The position numbers and the translations under genes were made by a program. Under the pieces are notes generated by a model. That model did no database searches, was not told the origin of the DNA, and saw only the letters and a list, made by a program, of their open reading frames with translations. From positions 400,357 to 464,356 of the forward strand of contig NZ_JAURVN010000015.1 of NCBI RefSeq assembly GCF_030655415.1: a DNA stretch of 64,000 nt, read 5' to 3'. Each line of letters starts with the position of its first letter. The stretch's first letter is position 1. Origin of the DNA: Herminiimonas sp. (lineage in GTDB: Bacteria; Pseudomonadota; Gammaproteobacteria; Burkholderiales; Burkholderiaceae). Shown here one piece after another: positions 48,627-59,123 of this stretch.

Positions 48627-49604
48627 TTACTTCTCCAAACCAGCTGGCGGCCAGTTTTCGAGTTTCATGCCCAAAGTCAAACCACGCGACGCCAGAACTT
48701 CTTTGATTTCATTCAAAGATTTACGGCCGAGGTTAGGCGTTTTGAGCAGTTCGTTTTCGCTACGTTGGATCAAATCACCAATGTAGTAAATGTTTTCTGC
48801 TTTGAGGCAGTTAGCCGAACGAACTGTGAGTTCCAGATCATCAACTGGGCGCAACAAGATAGGATCAACTGCTGGTGCACGTGAAGGTGCATCTGCAGGT
48901 GCTTCTGTGCCTTCCAGCGCAGCGAACACATTCAACTGATCAACCAGAACGCGCGCCGATTGACGAATCGCTTCTTCAGGGGTGATCACGCCGTTGGTTT
49001 CGATGTTGATAACCAGTTTGTCCAAATCGGTACGTTGTTCAACGCGAGCCGATTCAACAGCGTACGAAACGCGGCGAACTGGCGAAAACGATGCGTCCAG
49101 AATGATACGACCGATAGTTTTGTTGGTGTCTTCTGACAAACGACGAACGTTACCTGGCACATAGCCACGGCCTTTTTCGACTTTGATCTGCATGTCGAGT
49201 TTGCCGCCGGCTGTCAAATGAGCAATCACGTGATCTGGATTGACCAGCTCAACATCATGTGGCAATTCGATATCGGATGCGAGAACAGCGCCTTCGCCTT
49301 CCTTTTTCAAGATCAGTGTGACGTCGTCGCGGTTGTGCAGCTTGAACACAACGCCTTTCAAGTTCAACAACATATCTACGACGTCTTCTTGTACGCCGTC
49401 AATAGAGGAATATTCATGGACGACACCGGCGATCGATACTTCTGTCGGCGCGTAGCCAACCATCGAAGACAACAGGACGCGACGCAGTGCGTTACCCAAG
49501 GTATGGCCGTAGCCACGTTCAAATGGCTCCATCACGACTTTAGCGTGACCAGGACCGAGTACTTCGACTTCAATAATACGTGGCTTCAACAAACTGTTTT
49601 GCAT
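48627..49604 (-). CDS. rpoA: DNA-directed RNA polymerase subunit alpha
   Basis: A 325-residue alpha subunit. The N-terminal dimerisation domain (1 to about 230) has [19 protein letters not shown], and the C-terminal domain (about 250-315) has [17 protein letters not shown] and [20 protein letters not shown], which contacts UP elements and activators. It lies 94 bp after rpsD, across an internal terminator-like hairpin. Confidence 0.98.
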   Translation of the reverse strand: MQNSLLKPRIIEVEVLGPGHAKVVMEPFERGYGHTLGNALRRVLLSSMVGYAPTEVSIAGVVHEYSSIDGVQEDVVDMLLNLKGVVFKLHNRDDVTLILKKEGEGAVLASDIELPHDVELVNPDHVIAHLTAGGKLDMQIKVEKGRGYVPGNVRRLSEDTNKTIGRIILDASFSPVRRVSYAVESARVEQRTDLDKLVINIETNGVITPEEAIRQSARVLVDQLNVFAALEGTEAPADAPSRAPAVDPILLRPVDDLELTVRSANCLKAENIYYIGDLIQRSENELLKTPNLGRKSLNEIKEVLASRGLTLGMKLENWPPAGLEK

Positions 49605-49661
49605 GAAATGTCCTTTTCAATACCCTCGGCTCATTACACCGATAAGGCTGATGGCATGACG

Positions 49662-49685
49662 AAAAAAGCCCACCAGATGGTGGGC
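49662..49685 (-). terminator. Terminator-like hairpin between rpsD and rpoA
   Basis: A 7 bp GC-rich stem (49668-49674, 49679-49685, loop AGAT) is followed on the minus strand by six T's. It sits within the alpha operon, 13 bp after the rpsD stop, so it probably gives partial termination. Confidence 0.75.
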
Positions 49686-49698
49686 CCGGAATTCAAAA

Positions 49699-50322
49699 TT
49701 AACGTGAATACAATTCGACGATCAACGATTCGTTGACGTCTGCAGCGATTTCGCTACGATCTGGAACGGACTTGAAAGTACCTTCCATTTTTTTCGAATC
49801 AACTGCTACCCATGAAGGCATGCCGATTTGTTCAGCCAGTGACAGTGCTTCAACAATACGCACTTGCTTTTTCGATTTTTCACGAACAGCAACGATGTCG
49901 CCTGGTTTGACTTGGTACGAAGCGATGTTGACAACGATACCGTTGACGGTGAACGCTTTGTGCGAAACCAATTGACGGCCTTCAGCACGTGTCGAACCAA
50001 AGCCCATGCGATACACGACGTTATCGAGACGGCCTTCGAGCAATTTCAACAATGTTTCGCCGGTGTTGCCTTTACGGCGATCGGCTTCAGCGAAGTAGCG
50101 ACGGAACTGACGTTCCAGGACGCCGTACATACGTTTTACTTTTTGTTTCTCACGCAATTGATTGCCGTAGTCAGAGGTACGAGCACCGGAAGTGCGACCA
50201 TGTTGACCAGGTTTCGAATCAAGTTTGCATTTCGAGTCCAGCGAACGACGTGCGCTTTTCAGGAAAAGGTCGGTACCTTCACGACGGGAGAGTTTTGCTT
50301 TAGGTCCAATATAACGTGCCAC
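49699..50322 (-). CDS. rpsD: 30S ribosomal protein S4
   Basis: A 207-residue primary 16S rRNA-binding protein with the S4 RNA-binding domain (about 95-155). It lacks the zinc-binding cysteine set at the N-terminus, so it is the C-minus form. In E. coli S4 also represses the alpha operon. Here it is flanked on both sides by terminator-like hairpins. Confidence 0.97.
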   Translation of the reverse strand: MARYIGPKAKLSRREGTDLFLKSARRSLDSKCKLDSKPGQHGRTSGARTSDYGNQLREKQKVKRMYGVLERQFRRYFAEADRRKGNTGETLLKLLEGRLDNVVYRMGFGSTRAEGRQLVSHKAFTVNGIVVNIASYQVKPGDIVAVREKSKKQVRIVEALSLAEQIGMPSWVAVDSKKMEGTFKSVPDRSEIAADVNESLIVELYSR

Positions 50323-50389
50323 GAGAATTTCCTTTAGATAATGACGCCCCGAATGAATCTTCTAACGAAAACCAATTCATTGAGCGCTA

Positions 50390-50412
50390 GTCTGATCAAT
50401 CTGCAATCAGAC
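50390..50412 (-). promoter_or_regulatory. Hairpin in the rpsD leader
   Basis: Seven-base arms (50390-50396, 50406-50412) with a 9 nt loop, between the rpsK terminator-like stem and the rpsD start. It may be part of a leader structure for rpsD. Confidence 0.45.
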
Positions 50413-50425
50413 GGTGGGCTTACTA

Positions 50426-50456
50426 AGAACAAAACCCGCCAAGGTCATTGGCGGGT
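50426..50456 (-). terminator. Terminator-like hairpin between rpsK and rpsD
   Basis: A perfect 9 bp stem (50434-50442, 50448-50456, loop GGTCA) followed on the minus strand by TTTGTTCTT. It lies 37 bp after the rpsK stop, inside the alpha operon. Confidence 0.75.
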
Positions 50457-50492
50457 AGATAACGGCACAACTACGTCCGTTGAAACGAATGC

Positions 50493-50897
50493 TTAGATAC
50501 GACGACGCTTAGGTGGGCGGCAACCGTTATGTGGCACTGGTGTGACATCTTGAATCTGGGTAATTTTGATACCAAGATTGTTCAATGCACGAACCGAAGA
50601 TTCACGACCTGGGCCTGGGCCTTTGATACGCACTTCAAGGTTCTTGATACCGCATTCGATCGCGACTTTACCAGCGGCTTCTGCTGCAACCTGCGCTGCA
50701 AACGGGGTCGATTTACGCGAACCTTTAAAGCCGGCACCGCCAGACGTTGCCCATGACAGCGCATTGCCTTGACGATCGGTGATCGTGATGATGGTGTTAT
50801 TGAAAGACGCGTGGATGTGCGCGATGCCTTCAGCAACGTTCTTTTTAACTTTTTTACGCACACGTGCTGCTGCGGCGTTATTAGGTGCTTTTGCCAT
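50493..50897 (-). CDS. rpsK: 30S ribosomal protein S11
   Basis: A 134-residue platform protein of the small subunit. [19 protein letters not shown] and the C-terminal [13 protein letters not shown] are diagnostic. The N-terminus is Ala/Lys-rich. It lies 43 bp after rpsM and is followed by the longest gap of the alpha operon (170 bp). Confidence 0.97.
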   Translation of the reverse strand: MAKAPNNAAAARVRKKVKKNVAEGIAHIHASFNNTIITITDRQGNALSWATSGGAGFKGSRKSTPFAAQVAAEAAGKVAIECGIKNLEVRIKGPGPGRESSVRALNNLGIKITQIQDVTPVPHNGCRPPKRRRI

Positions 50898-50940
50898 AAT
50901 TCTTTCCTTGAATCCGACGACTAGTCAAACTGCGCTTGGA

Positions 50941-51306
50941 TTATTTTTTCAGCGATTGAGCTGCTTTACGCGGACCCTTGCGAGTACGAGCGTTTGTACG
51001 TGTACGTTGACCACGGCAAGGCAAGCCTTTGCGGTGACGCATACCACGATAGCAACCCAAGTCCATCAGGCGCTTGATGTTCATCGAGATTTCACGACGC
51101 AGATCGCCTTCAACGATGAATTTTGCTATCTCATCGCGCAGCTTTTCCAGCTCGTTATCGTCCAGATCTTTAACCTTTTTAGTGGTCAGAACACCTGTTG
51201 TGTCGCAAATTTTTTGCGCACGTGGGCGGCCAATACCATAGATAGCTGTGAGGCCGATTACGGTATGTTGATGATTGGGTACGTTTACCCCTGCGATACG
51301 TGCCAT
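50941..51306 (-). CDS. rpsM: 30S ribosomal protein S13
   Basis: A 121-residue head protein contacting P-site tRNA and L5. [19 protein letters not shown] and [20 protein letters not shown] are hallmarks, with a basic tail. First gene of the alpha set, 29 bp after rpmJ. Confidence 0.97.
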   Translation of the reverse strand: MARIAGVNVPNHQHTVIGLTAIYGIGRPRAQKICDTTGVLTTKKVKDLDDNELEKLRDEIAKFIVEGDLRREISMNIKRLMDLGCYRGMRHRKGLPCRGQRTRTNARTRKGPRKAAQSLKK

Positions 51307-51335
51307 TCGTTATTCCTCAAATCAATAACGTTAAA

Positions 51336-51449
51336 TTAACCTTGGCGCTGCTTATGACGCGGTTCGATGCAAATTACTCGAACGACGCCCTTGCGCTTGA
51401 TGATCTTACAGTTGCGGCAGATCCGCTTAACTGATGCGAGCACTTTCAT
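51336..51449 (-). CDS. rpmJ: 50S ribosomal protein L36
   Basis: A 37-residue protein, read directly from the sequence: starts [15 protein letters not shown] and ends RHKQRQG. It has the zinc ribbon ligands Cys11, Cys14, Cys27 and His32, so it is the C-plus, zinc-binding form. It lies 36 bp after infA and 29 bp before rpsM, the normal place. Confidence 0.95.
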   Translation of the reverse strand: MKVLASVKRICRNCKIIKRKGVVRVICIEPRHKQRQG

Positions 51450-51485
51450 TTTTGCCCTCTTTCTTACAGTTGATTCGTTTTAAAG

Positions 51486-51704
51486 TTACTTAGTACGGAA
51501 CACAATACGTGCCCTACTTAGATCATAAGGTGTCAACTCAACCGTCACCTTGTCGCCAGGCAGAATGCGGATATAGTTCATGCGCATTTTTCCTGAAATA
51601 TGACCAAGCACTATGTGCCCATTTTCCAACTTGACTCTAAATGTCGCGTTTGGGAGATTTTCTAGAATCTCCCCCTGCATTTGAATTACGTCGTCTTTTG
51701 CCAT
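51486..51704 (-). CDS. infA: Translation initiation factor IF-1
   Basis: A 72-residue OB-fold factor that blocks the A site during initiation. [20 protein letters not shown] and [19 protein letters not shown] are the family pattern. It lies between secY and rpmJ in the spc operon, a common place in betaproteobacteria. Confidence 0.97.
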   Translation of the reverse strand: MAKDDVIQMQGEILENLPNATFRVKLENGHIVLGHISGKMRMNYIRILPGDKVTVELTPYDLSRARIVFRTK

Positions 51705-51724
51705 TCGTTTCGTTTTCCTCGCGC

Positions 51725-53056
51725 TTAACGCGTCGGAATCCCGCCCTTGAAGTTCGCTTTGCGAAGCAACGATTCATACTGCTGAGACATCACGTAGTTT
51801 TGAACTTGCGCCATGAAATCCATCGTTACCACAACAATAATCAACAGCGATGTACCACCAAAGTAAAACGGTACTTTCCAACGAGCAATCAGAAACTCAG
51901 GTAACAAACAAACCAGCGTAATGTAGACCGCGCCAGCTAACGTCAACCGAGTCAAAATCTTGTCTATGTAACGAGCGGTTTGATCGCCAGGACGAATACC
52001 TGGAACAAACGCACCACTCTTCTTCAAATTATCGGCTGTCTCTTTGCTGTTGAATACCAAAGCGGTATAGAAGAAGCAGAAGAAAACAATCGCAGCAGCA
52101 TACAACAACGCATGTATCGGTTCGCCCGGCGCCATCGATGCAGCCAAATCTTTCAGGAAACGAACAAACGGACTGGTCGTTTCGCCTGATGTGAACCAAC
52201 TCGTAATCGTCGCCGGGAACAGAATGATCGACGAAGCGAAAATTGGAGGAATCACACCAGCCATATTCAGCTTCAGTGGCAAATGACTACTTTGACCACC
52301 GTAAATTTTGTTACCAACTTGACGCTTGGCGTAGTTCACCAGAATCTTGCGCTGACCGCGTTCAATGAACACAACCAGATAGGTAACCGCTGCAACTACC
52401 AGACAGATCAGAATCGCCGACAATGCATTCATTGAACCGGTGCGAACCAATTCAAACAAACCGGCAACTGCTGTAGGCAAGCCTGCTGCAATACCTGCAA
52501 AAATGATGATCGAGATACCGTTACCCAAGCCGCGTTCGGTAATTTGCTCGCCCAACCACATCAAAAACATCGTGCCAGTAACAAGCGTAATCACTGTTGT
52601 CAAACGAAACGCCATACCTGGATCAATGACCAGATTTGCTTGCGATTCCAATGCAACAGCAATACCCAAGCCTTGGAAAGTCGCCAGCAACAACGTGCCG
52701 TAGCGCGTGTACTGCGTGATTTTCCGACGGCCAGCTTCGCCTTCTTTTTTCAACGCTTCCAGCTGCGGTGACACTACCGACATTAACTGCATGATGATCG
52801 ATGCAGAAATGTACGGCATGATGCCGAGTGCAAATACTGTGAAGCGGGACAATGCGCCACCAGAGAACATGTTAAACATGCCCAAGATGCCGCCTTGATT
52901 TTGCTTGAACAACTGCGCCAATTCGTCTGGGTTAATACCCGGAACAGGAATGTGCGCGCCGATGCGGAATACTACCAACGCACCGAGCAGAAACCACAGG
53001 CGATTCCACGGAAAACCAGTAGAAGCGCCTTTAGCAAGCTGAGGAGTAGTTGCCAC
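51725..53056 (-). CDS. secY: Protein translocase subunit SecY
   Basis: A 443-residue ten-helix channel of the Sec translocon. Family motifs include [13 protein letters not shown] near the first loop, [14 protein letters not shown] (plug and helix 2b region) and the C-terminal [19 protein letters not shown]. It inserts and exports proteins with SecE and SecG. It follows rplO by 25 bp. Confidence 0.97.
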   Translation of the reverse strand: MATTPQLAKGASTGFPWNRLWFLLGALVVFRIGAHIPVPGINPDELAQLFKQNQGGILGMFNMFSGGALSRFTVFALGIMPYISASIIMQLMSVVSPQLEALKKEGEAGRRKITQYTRYGTLLLATFQGLGIAVALESQANLVIDPGMAFRLTTVITLVTGTMFLMWLGEQITERGLGNGISIIIFAGIAAGLPTAVAGLFELVRTGSMNALSAILICLVVAAVTYLVVFIERGQRKILVNYAKRQVGNKIYGGQSSHLPLKLNMAGVIPPIFASSIILFPATITSWFTSGETTSPFVRFLKDLAASMAPGEPIHALLYAAAIVFFCFFYTALVFNSKETADNLKKSGAFVPGIRPGDQTARYIDKILTRLTLAGAVYITLVCLLPEFLIARWKVPFYFGGTSLLIIVVVTMDFMAQVQNYVMSQQYESLLRKANFKGGIPTR

Positions 53057-53081
53057 TATTTACTCCGTTATCAGACTAAAC

Positions 53082-53513
53082 TTAAGCAACCGAACCGCCA
53101 GCGGCTTCGATCGCTGCTTTTGCGCCTTTGGTCGCGATCAGGCCTTTGAGTGTCACTTTTTTAGTGAGCTCACCGGACAAGATAACGCGAACTACGCGTG
53201 CCAGTTCACCGATAACGCCGGCTTGTTTCAATGCCAGAATATCGATTTCCGTTACTGGCAATGCTTCCAAATCGGACAAGCGAACTTCTGCTTTGTACGG
53301 TGTTGCCAGCGATTTGAAACCACGCTTAGGCAAACGACGTTGCAAAGGCATTTGACCGCCTTCGAAACCGACTTTATGGAAACCGCCTGAACGGGATTTT
53401 TGACCTTTGTGACCACGGCCGGCTGTCTTGCCCAGACCGGAGCCGATACCGCGACCAACGCGACGCTTGTAATGCTTGGCGCCGTCTGCAGGTTGAATAG
53501 TATTCAATTCCAT
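53082..53513 (-). CDS. rplO: 50S ribosomal protein L15
   Basis: A 143-residue late-assembly protein. [22 protein letters not shown] and the Gly/Arg/Lys-rich [11 protein letters not shown] stretch are diagnostic. It lies between rpmD and secY with short gaps. Confidence 0.97.
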   Translation of the reverse strand: MELNTIQPADGAKHYKRRVGRGIGSGLGKTAGRGHKGQKSRSGGFHKVGFEGGQMPLQRRLPKRGFKSLATPYKAEVRLSDLEALPVTEIDILALKQAGVIGELARVVRVILSGELTKKVTLKGLIATKGAKAAIEAAGGSVA

Positions 53514-53539
53514 GATGTTCTCCGTGCGTAAGCCGAGGC

Positions 53540-53719
53540 TTACGACACTACTTTCACGAGGTACGATACTTTGTTAATCATGCCGCGCACTGACGGTGTG
53601 TCTTCCAACTCGGATACCGAGTTGATACCGCGCAGGCCGAGGCCACGAACGGTAGCACGATGTGTTTCACGTGTGCCGATCAGACCCTTAACCAATGTAA
53701 CTTTAACTGTCTTTGCCAT
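53540..53719 (-). CDS. rpmD: 50S ribosomal protein L30
   Basis: A 59-residue protein, the same length as in E. coli. The ATG at 53719 starts [15 protein letters not shown]; a longer in-frame extension to 53773 would run into rpsE and is rejected. It lies 10 bp after rpsE. Confidence 0.96.
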   Translation of the reverse strand: MAKTVKVTLVKGLIGTRETHRATVRGLGLRGINSVSELEDTPSVRGMINKVSYLVKVVS

Positions 53720-53729
53720 TGTGTTCACC

Positions 53730-54248
53730 TTAGCCCAGAATTTCTTCGACAGACTTGCCGCGTTTAGCTGCAATTTCCGAAGCGGTATTCATTTTTGCCA
53801 AGCCTTCCAACGTCGCACGAACCATGTTGTAAGGGTTGGTCGAGCCAGTGGATTTAGCCACTACGTTCGTCACGCCCATTACTTCAAAAATTGCGCGCAT
53901 TGGACCGCCAGCAATCACACCAGTACCGTCTTTAGCTGGCAGCATCAAAACTGATGACGCGCCGTGCTTGCCGGTAACCATGTGCTGCAAAGTACCGTTT
54001 TTCAACGTCACTTTGATCATTTTGCGGCGTGCTTCTTCCATTGCTTTCTGTACGGCTACTGGCACTTCTTTCGATTTGCCTTTACCCATACCGATGCGGC
54101 CATCGCCATCACCAACGACTGCAAGTGCTGCGAAACCCATGATACGACCACCCTTGACCACTTTGGTCACACGGTTGACCGCGATCATTTTTTCGCGCAT
54201 GCCGTCGTCCGGCTTGTCGCTTTGCATTTTCGATTGCATTTTTGCCAT
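53730..54248 (-). CDS. rpsE: 30S ribosomal protein S5
   Basis: A 172-residue protein with the S5 double-stranded RNA-binding domain ([19 protein letters not shown]) and C-terminal domain ([19 protein letters not shown]). It helps decoding accuracy and mRNA unwinding. It lies 12 bp after rplR. Confidence 0.97.
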   Translation of the reverse strand: MAKMQSKMQSDKPDDGMREKMIAVNRVTKVVKGGRIMGFAALAVVGDGDGRIGMGKGKSKEVPVAVQKAMEEARRKMIKVTLKNGTLQHMVTGKHGASSVLMLPAKDGTGVIAGGPMRAIFEVMGVTNVVAKSTGSTNPYNMVRATLEGLAKMNTASEIAAKRGKSVEEILG

Positions 54249-54260
54249 GACGATTTTTCC

Positions 54261-54623
54261 TTAGAACTTCAGACCAGCTTCACGCGCAGCTTCAGCAACT
54301 GCTTTAACGCGGCCGTGATAACGGAAACCGGAGCGATCGAACGCAACTTCGGCGATTCCTGCTTTCAGTGCTTTTTCTGCAACGCGCTTGCCAACCAAAG
54401 CAGCAGCAGCGACATTGCCGCCAACACCAGTTTGTCCAGCCAACTCTTTACGCACTTCAGCTTCAAGCGTCGAAGCAGATGCCAAAATTTGGGCGTCCGG
54501 TCCGATGATGCTTGCGTAGATGTGCAAGTTGGTACGATGCACTGCCAGGCGAACCACCTTCAACTCGGCAATCTTGGCCCGAGTTTGGCGTCCGCGGCGC
54601 AGACGTGATTGTTTCTTATCCAT
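54261..54623 (-). CDS. rplR: 50S ribosomal protein L18
   Basis: A 120-residue 5S rRNA-binding protein ([20 protein letters not shown] start; [20 protein letters not shown] near the end). The ATG at 54623 has AAGGG six bases upstream; an in-frame TTG at 54629 is less likely. Confidence 0.96.
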   Translation of the reverse strand: MDKKQSRLRRGRQTRAKIAELKVVRLAVHRTNLHIYASIIGPDAQILASASTLEAEVRKELAGQTGVGGNVAAAALVGKRVAEKALKAGIAEVAFDRSGFRYHGRVKAVAEAAREAGLKF

Positions 54624-54632
54624 CGTCAACCC

Positions 54633-55166
54633 TTACTTCTTCTTGGTTTCTTTAATCACAACCACTTCGTCCGAATAACGAACGCCCTTGCCTTTATAAG
54701 GCTCAGGACTGCGGTATGCGCGGACTTCAGCAGCCACTTGACCAACTTGCTGGCGGTTGATGCCTTTGATCAGGATCTCGGTTTGCGTCGGTGTTTCCAC
54801 TTTTACGCCTGCTGGCATTTGGTGTACTACAGGATGCGAGAAACCCAACGAAAGGTTCAGCTTGTCACCTTGCGCAGCGGCACGATAACCAACACCAACC
54901 AACGTCAATTTTTTTTCAAAGCCTTTGGTAACACCATTGACCATGTTGTTGACGAGAGCGCGAATCGTACCCGACATCGCATTTGCTTCGCGACTGTCGT
55001 TAGCGGCTTTGAAACTCAAAGTACCGCTGTTATTTTCGATTTGCACCAGGCCGCTCAACGACTGGGTCAAAGAGCCCAATGGACCTTTAACTGTGATTTG
55101 CGCTGCTGTGATGGTCGCTTCCGCGCCACTAGGCAGTGCAACTGGCATTTTACCTACACGAGACAT
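54633..55166 (-). CDS. rplF: 50S ribosomal protein L6
   Basis: A 177-residue two-domain protein near the factor-binding site. [16 protein letters not shown] and the C-terminal [19 protein letters not shown] are diagnostic. The ATG at 55166 matches the family start; an in-frame start at 55211 would overlap rpsH. Confidence 0.97.
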   Translation of the reverse strand: MSRVGKMPVALPSGAEATITAAQITVKGPLGSLTQSLSGLVQIENNSGTLSFKAANDSREANAMSGTIRALVNNMVNGVTKGFEKKLTLVGVGYRAAAQGDKLNLSLGFSHPVVHQMPAGVKVETPTQTEILIKGINRQQVGQVAAEVRAYRSPEPYKGKGVRYSDEVVVIKETKKK

Positions 55167-55176
55167 CTTGTGCTCC

Positions 55177-55572
55177 TTAGGCGACGTAGCAAATAACTTC
55201 GCCACCGACACCGGTTGCGCGCGCTTTGCGGTCAGTCATGACACCTTTTGGTGTCGACACAATCGCCACACCCAAGCCGTTCATAACGTTTGGAATGTCA
55301 TCTTTGCCTTTGTAGACGCGCAACCCTGGACGGGAAACACGCTCCAAACGCTCGATAACTGGACGACCGGCGTAATATTTCAAACCGATTTTCAGTTCTG
55401 CTTTACCAGCATCTTCTGTCACGGCGAAGTCTTCAATGTAACCCTCGTCACGCAGGACGTTGGCGATGGCAATCTTGACTTTTGACGAAGGCATTGCTAC
55501 CGACGTTTTTTGAACAACTTGCGCATTGCGGATACGGGTCAGCATATCGGCGATAGGATCGCTCATACTCAT
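55177..55572 (-). CDS. rpsH: 30S ribosomal protein S8
   Basis: A 131-residue 16S central-domain binder. [18 protein letters not shown] and the end [20 protein letters not shown] are hallmarks. In E. coli S8 represses the spc operon. It lies 14 bp after rpsN. Confidence 0.97.
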   Translation of the reverse strand: MSMSDPIADMLTRIRNAQVVQKTSVAMPSSKVKIAIANVLRDEGYIEDFAVTEDAGKAELKIGLKYYAGRPVIERLERVSRPGLRVYKGKDDIPNVMNGLGVAIVSTPKGVMTDRKARATGVGGEVICYVA

Positions 55573-55586
55573 TGCTTATTCTCCTA

Positions 55587-55892
55587 TTACCAGCTGGCTT
55601 TAGTCATACCGGGAATTTCGCCACGCATGGCGCATTCACGGAGCTTAATACGGCCCAAACCGAACTTACGGAAAGTGCCACGCGGGCGACCGGTGATCGA
55701 GCAACGGTTACGTTGACGAGTAGGAGCCGAGTTACGTGGCAACGCCTGCAATTTCAGGCGCGCTTCGTAGCGCTCTTCTTCCGACTTCGATTGGTCATCA
55801 ATGATTGCCTTCAACTCAGCACGTTTGCCAGCGAATTTCTTCACCAGGTCTGCACGCTTTTGTTCACGGTTAATCAGTGCCAGTTTTGCCAT
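55587..55892 (-). CDS. rpsN: 30S ribosomal protein S14
   Basis: A 101-residue S14 of the long, zinc-free type. [20 protein letters not shown] start and [18 protein letters not shown] core are diagnostic. It lies 7 bp after rplE. Confidence 0.97.
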   Translation of the reverse strand: MAKLALINREQKRADLVKKFAGKRAELKAIIDDQSKSEEERYEARLKLQALPRNSAPTRQRNRCSITGRPRGTFRKFGLGRIKLRECAMRGEIPGMTKASW

Positions 55893-55899
55893 GGCAACC

Positions 55900-56439
55900 T
55901 CAGTTTCTGAACGGAAATTTAAATGCGGCGAGAAGCGCTTTTGCTTCTTCGTCGGTCTTTGCAGTTGTCGTGATACTGATATTCATACCACGCAACACGT
56001 CAATCTTGTCGTACTCAATTTCGGGGAAAATGATCTGCTCTTTCACACCGATATTGTAATTGCCACGACCATCGAATGCCTTGCCCGAGATACCACGAAA
56101 ATCGCGCACACGTGGCAACGCAACTGTGATGAAACGATCAAGGAATTCATACATCTGAGCGCCGCGCAAAGTCACCATACAACCGATTGGATAACCCTCA
56201 CGAATTTTGAAACCCGCAATCGCTTTACGCGCTTTGGTCACAACCGGTTTTTGACCTGCAATCTTGGTCAAGTCGCCAACTGCGTGCTCGATGATCTTTT
56301 TGTCCGCAATCGCTTCCGACAAACCCATATTCAGGGTGATCTTCAGGATACGCGGAACTTCCATTACCGATTTGTACGCGAATTTCGCGGTCAAATCGCC
56401 AACGACTTTTTCTTTATAGAATTCTTGGAGACGGGCCAT
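55900..56439 (-). CDS. rplE: 50S ribosomal protein L5
   Basis: A 179-residue 5S rRNA-binding protein contacting P-site t[22 protein letters not shown] and [18 protein letters not shown] are typical. It lies 6 bp after rplX. Confidence 0.97.
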   Translation of the reverse strand: MARLQEFYKEKVVGDLTAKFAYKSVMEVPRILKITLNMGLSEAIADKKIIEHAVGDLTKIAGQKPVVTKARKAIAGFKIREGYPIGCMVTLRGAQMYEFLDRFITVALPRVRDFRGISGKAFDGRGNYNIGVKEQIIFPEIEYDKIDVLRGMNISITTTAKTDEEAKALLAAFKFPFRN

Positions 56440-56445
56440 GATCTC

Positions 56446-56760
56446 TTAAACCTTAACGACTTCGCCGCTTGACTTATAAACGCGGACTTTTTTACCGTCC
56501 ACATCTTTAAAGCCAGCACGATCTGCCTTGCCAGTTGCTGCATTGAACAACGCAACATTCGACACATGAATTGGCATCAACTTATCGACGATGCCACCAG
56601 TTGAACCTGTCATCGGGTTAGGCTTGGTCGCTTTTTTAGCAACGTTCACACCGTCAACAACCAGGTAATTAGCGTCAACGCGACGTTGTACAACACCGCG
56701 TTTGCCTTTGTCTTTGCCAGTTAGCACAATGACTTCGTCGCTTTTACGAATCTTATCCAT
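56446..56760 (-). CDS. rplX: 50S ribosomal protein L24
   Basis: A 104-residue assembly-initiator protein with the KOW motif ([15 protein letters not shown]). The ATG at 56760 (MDKIRKSDE) has GGAG upstream; the GTG one codon earlier is not needed. Confidence 0.96.
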   Translation of the reverse strand: MDKIRKSDEVIVLTGKDKGKRGVVQRRVDANYLVVDGVNVAKKATKPNPMTGSTGGIVDKLMPIHVSNVALFNAATGKADRAGFKDVDGKKVRVYKSSGEVVKV

Positions 56761-56769
56761 CACGACTCC

Positions 56770-57138
56770 TTACAGAACTTCAGGGGCGAGAGAAACGATT
56801 TTCATGAAGCGCTCAGTGCGCAATTCACGTGTAACCGGTCCAAAAATACGCGTACCAATTGGCTCCAGCTTTGCATTCAGCAAAACTGCTGCATTGCTGT
56901 CGAACTTGACCAGGGAGCCATCTTGACGACGAACACCTTTGGCAGTACGCACAACAACTGCGTTATAAATTTCGCCTTTTTTCACGCGACCACGTGGCGC
57001 AGCAACTTTGACGGTGACTTTAATCACATCGCCAATGCTTGCGTAACGGCGCTTTGAACCGCCGAGCACCTTGATGCACATAACTTCGCGAGCACCCGTG
57101 TTGTCGGCTACTTCGAGCCGGCTTTCAGTTTGAATCAT
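56770..57138 (-). CDS. rplN: 50S ribosomal protein L14
   Basis: A 122-residue protein, same length as most L14. [20 protein letters not shown] start and [20 protein letters not shown] are diagnostic. It is the first gene of the spc group, after a 224 bp gap containing a hairpin and possible promoter. Confidence 0.97.
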   Translation of the reverse strand: MIQTESRLEVADNTGAREVMCIKVLGGSKRRYASIGDVIKVTVKVAAPRGRVKKGEIYNAVVVRTAKGVRRQDGSLVKFDSNAAVLLNAKLEPIGTRIFGPVTRELRTERFMKIVSLAPEVL

Positions 57139-57319
57139 ATGTTTTCTTTCCCAACTTAACCCGCTCTTGCACACGATGTGCATTTGCAGTCAGTCTTGGT
57201 CCCGGCAGCCTGCCGAAAGCAGTCTGATGAGGTGGACGATTTTCAAAACTTCAATTAACGCAAGTTCTGCGCTAAAACTTTTACTGCAGCTATCGCAACC
57301 GAAAGATTGCAACAGCGAA

Positions 57320-57349
57320 GCCCGCTATTATTACACCGAAATAGCGGGC
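57320..57349 (-). repeat. Hairpin at the S10/spc boundary
   Basis: Perfect 10 bp arms (57320-57329, 57340-57349) with a 10 nt loop, 13 bp after the rpsQ stop on the minus strand. No U-tract follows. It overlaps the proposed promoter boxes. Confidence 0.65.
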
Positions 57350-57355
57350 CCGCAA
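57327..57355 (-). promoter_or_regulatory. Possible spc promoter
   Basis: TTGCGG (57350-57355) and AATAAT (57327-57332) are spaced 17 bp on the minus strand, which would start an RNA about 180 nt before rplN. Both boxes fall in a hairpin. The match is moderate. Confidence 0.4.
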
Positions 57356-57362
57356 CAACTAA

Positions 57363-57635
57363 TTAAACTATTTGTGCTGCTTGTACAACGCGTGTCACGG
57401 TCCAAGCTTTAGTCTTGGAGATAGGACGACCTTCTTGAATCTCGACCGTATCGCCAGCTTTTGCTTGGTTGCCTTCATTGTGCGCGTGATACTTATTCGA
57501 ACGCATAATGATTTTGCCGTACAAAGGATGCTTGACGTGACGCTCGATCAACACGGTTACTGTCTTGTCCATCTTGTCAGATACGACTTTGCCAATCAAC
57601 GTACGCTTCAGCGCTTGTTTTACTTGATCGTTCAT
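57363..57635 (-). CDS. rpsQ: 30S ribosomal protein S17
   Basis: A 90-residue OB-fold protein. [20 protein letters not shown] and [17 protein letters not shown] are hallmarks. The start overlaps the rpmC stop by one base (TAATG). Last gene of the S10 group here. Confidence 0.97.
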   Translation of the reverse strand: MNDQVKQALKRTLIGKVVSDKMDKTVTVLIERHVKHPLYGKIIMRSNKYHAHNEGNQAKAGDTVEIQEGRPISKTKAWTVTRVVQAAQIV

Positions 57636-57826
57636 TATTTGGCGTCCTTCTGTGTCATAACCGTTTTGACGCGTGCGATGTCGCGACGTACTTTTTTCAG
57701 CTGCGATGTATTGTTCAGCTGTTGCGTTGCTATCTGCATACGCAGACCGAACTGCGCTTTCAGCAGATCGTTCAGTTCTTTGGTCAAAGCCGCTTGGTCT
57801 TTGCCTTGGAGTTCAGATGTTTTCAT
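57635..57826 (-). CDS. rpmC: 50S ribosomal protein L29
   Basis: A 63-residue helical protein near the exit tunnel, a trigger factor and SRP docking site. The ATG at 57826 ([10 protein letters not shown]) has AGGG six bases upstream; two in-frame codons up to 57841 would extend it by five residues. It overlaps rpsQ by one base. Confidence 0.95.
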   Translation of the reverse strand: MKTSELQGKDQAALTKELNDLLKAQFGLRMQIATQQLNNTSQLKKVRRDIARVKTVMTQKDAK

Positions 57827-57837
57827 GTTCATCCCTA

Positions 57838-58257
57838 TCATTGTCCGACTTGACGGACGACGAACTTGGTCAACAGCGGCAGTTTAGCTGCAGCTAACCG
57901 GAACGCTTCGCGTGCCAGAGTTTCGTCAACGCCGTCCATCTCGTACAACATTTTGCCTGGCTGAATTTCAGCCACGTAGTATTCCGGATTACCCTTACCG
58001 TTACCCATACGGACTTCAGCAGGTTTGTTCGAAATTGGCTTGTCTGGGAAAATACGAATCCAGATACGGCCACCACGTTTGATGTGACGCGTCATTGCAC
58101 GACGAGCCGCCTCAATTTGGCGCGCTGTAATACGACCGCGACCAATAGCTTTCAAACCGAATTCACCAAACGAGACGGCAGTGCCGCGCGAGTGAGAAAT
58201 ACCGGTATTACGGCCTTTTTGCTCTTTACGATATTTTCTGCGTGCTGGTTGCAGCAT
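57838..58257 (-). CDS. rplP: 50S ribosomal protein L16
   Basis: A 139-residue protein near the A site. [19 protein letters not shown] and [19 protein letters not shown] are diagnostic. It follows rpsC by two bases. Confidence 0.97.
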   Translation of the reverse strand: MLQPARRKYRKEQKGRNTGISHSRGTAVSFGEFGLKAIGRGRITARQIEAARRAMTRHIKRGGRIWIRIFPDKPISNKPAEVRMGNGKGNPEYYVAEIQPGKMLYEMDGVDETLAREAFRLAAAKLPLLTKFVVRQVGQ

Positions 58258-58259
58258 GA

Positions 58260-59114
58260 TTATTCTCCTGCTTTCTCAGCCGAAACAGCACCGTCAACAG
58301 CGGCATCCGGCTTTTTAGCACGAACACGTTTAGCAGCTGGAGCCGCGCCTGGTGCAGCAGCTGCTGCAGTTGGTGCGCCTTCTGGGCGTGCTGTACGTGG
58401 ACGGCTGCTTGGTTTGCCATCATCGCGGCGTGGGCCACGACGTTTGGTGTCATCTTCTTTAGTCAGGTCGACTGGTGGTTCGCCGCTAGGCAAACGATCA
58501 CCTTTGTAAACCCAGACTTTGATACCGATGATGCCGTACGTTGTTTCAGCCTCGCCGAAACCGTAGTCAATCTCAGCGCGCAATGTGTGAAGTGGTACGC
58601 GACCTTCGCGATACCATTCTTTACGTGCGATCTCGATACCGTTCAAACGACCGGACGACATGATCTTGATACCTTGTGCGCCGAGGCGCATCGCGTTTTG
58701 CATCGCACGCTTCATTGCACGACGGAACATGATGCGTTTTTCCAATTGCTGTGCAATCGAATCAGCGATCAATTGTGCGTCGGTCTCTGGCTTACGAATT
58801 TCTTCGATATTCACATGAACCGGCACGCCCATCATTTTTGTCAGCGCGGATTTCAATACTTCGATGTCTTCGCCTTTTTTACCGATCACGACGCCTGGAC
58901 GTGAGCTGTAAATAGTGATGCGAGCATTTTTTGCTGGACGCTCAATAATAACGCGACCAACAGAAGCATTCTTCAGCTTGGTTTTCAGGTATGCGCGAAC
59001 TTTGAGATCTTCGTTCAGCATGGTGGCAAAATTACTATTGCCAGCGTACCAACGTGATGCCCAGTTGCGTGTAACCGAAAGACGGAAACCGGTTGGATGT
59101 ATCTTCTGTCCCAT
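58260..59114 (-). CDS. rpsC: 30S ribosomal protein S3 with long C-terminal tail
   Basis: A 284-residue S3, against 233 in E. coli. The KH domain (about 39-110, with [19 protein letters not shown]) and the C-terminal domain to about 210 are normal. Residues about 213-284 form a low-complexity tail, first Arg/Asp/Lys-rich then Ala/Pro-rich. S3 lines the mRNA entry channel, so the tail would project near incoming mRNA. It lies 9 bp after rplV. Confidence 0.97.
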   Translation of the reverse strand: MGQKIHPTGFRLSVTRNWASRWYAGNSNFATMLNEDLKVRAYLKTKLKNASVGRVIIERPAKNARITIYSSRPGVVIGKKGEDIEVLKSALTKMMGVPVHVNIEEIRKPETDAQLIADSIAQQLEKRIMFRRAMKRAMQNAMRLGAQGIKIMSSGRLNGIEIARKEWYREGRVPLHTLRAEIDYGFGEAETTYGIIGIKVWVYKGDRLPSGEPPVDLTKEDDTKRRGPRRDDGKPSSRPRTARPEGAPTAAAAAPGAAPAAKRVRAKKPDAAVDGAVSAEKAGE

Positions 59115-59123
59115 CGTGACTCC

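Noticed and set aside
55801..56472. A 223-codon plus-strand frame opposite rplE and rpsN
   Set aside because: Antisense shadow of ribosomal protein genes with no known motif.
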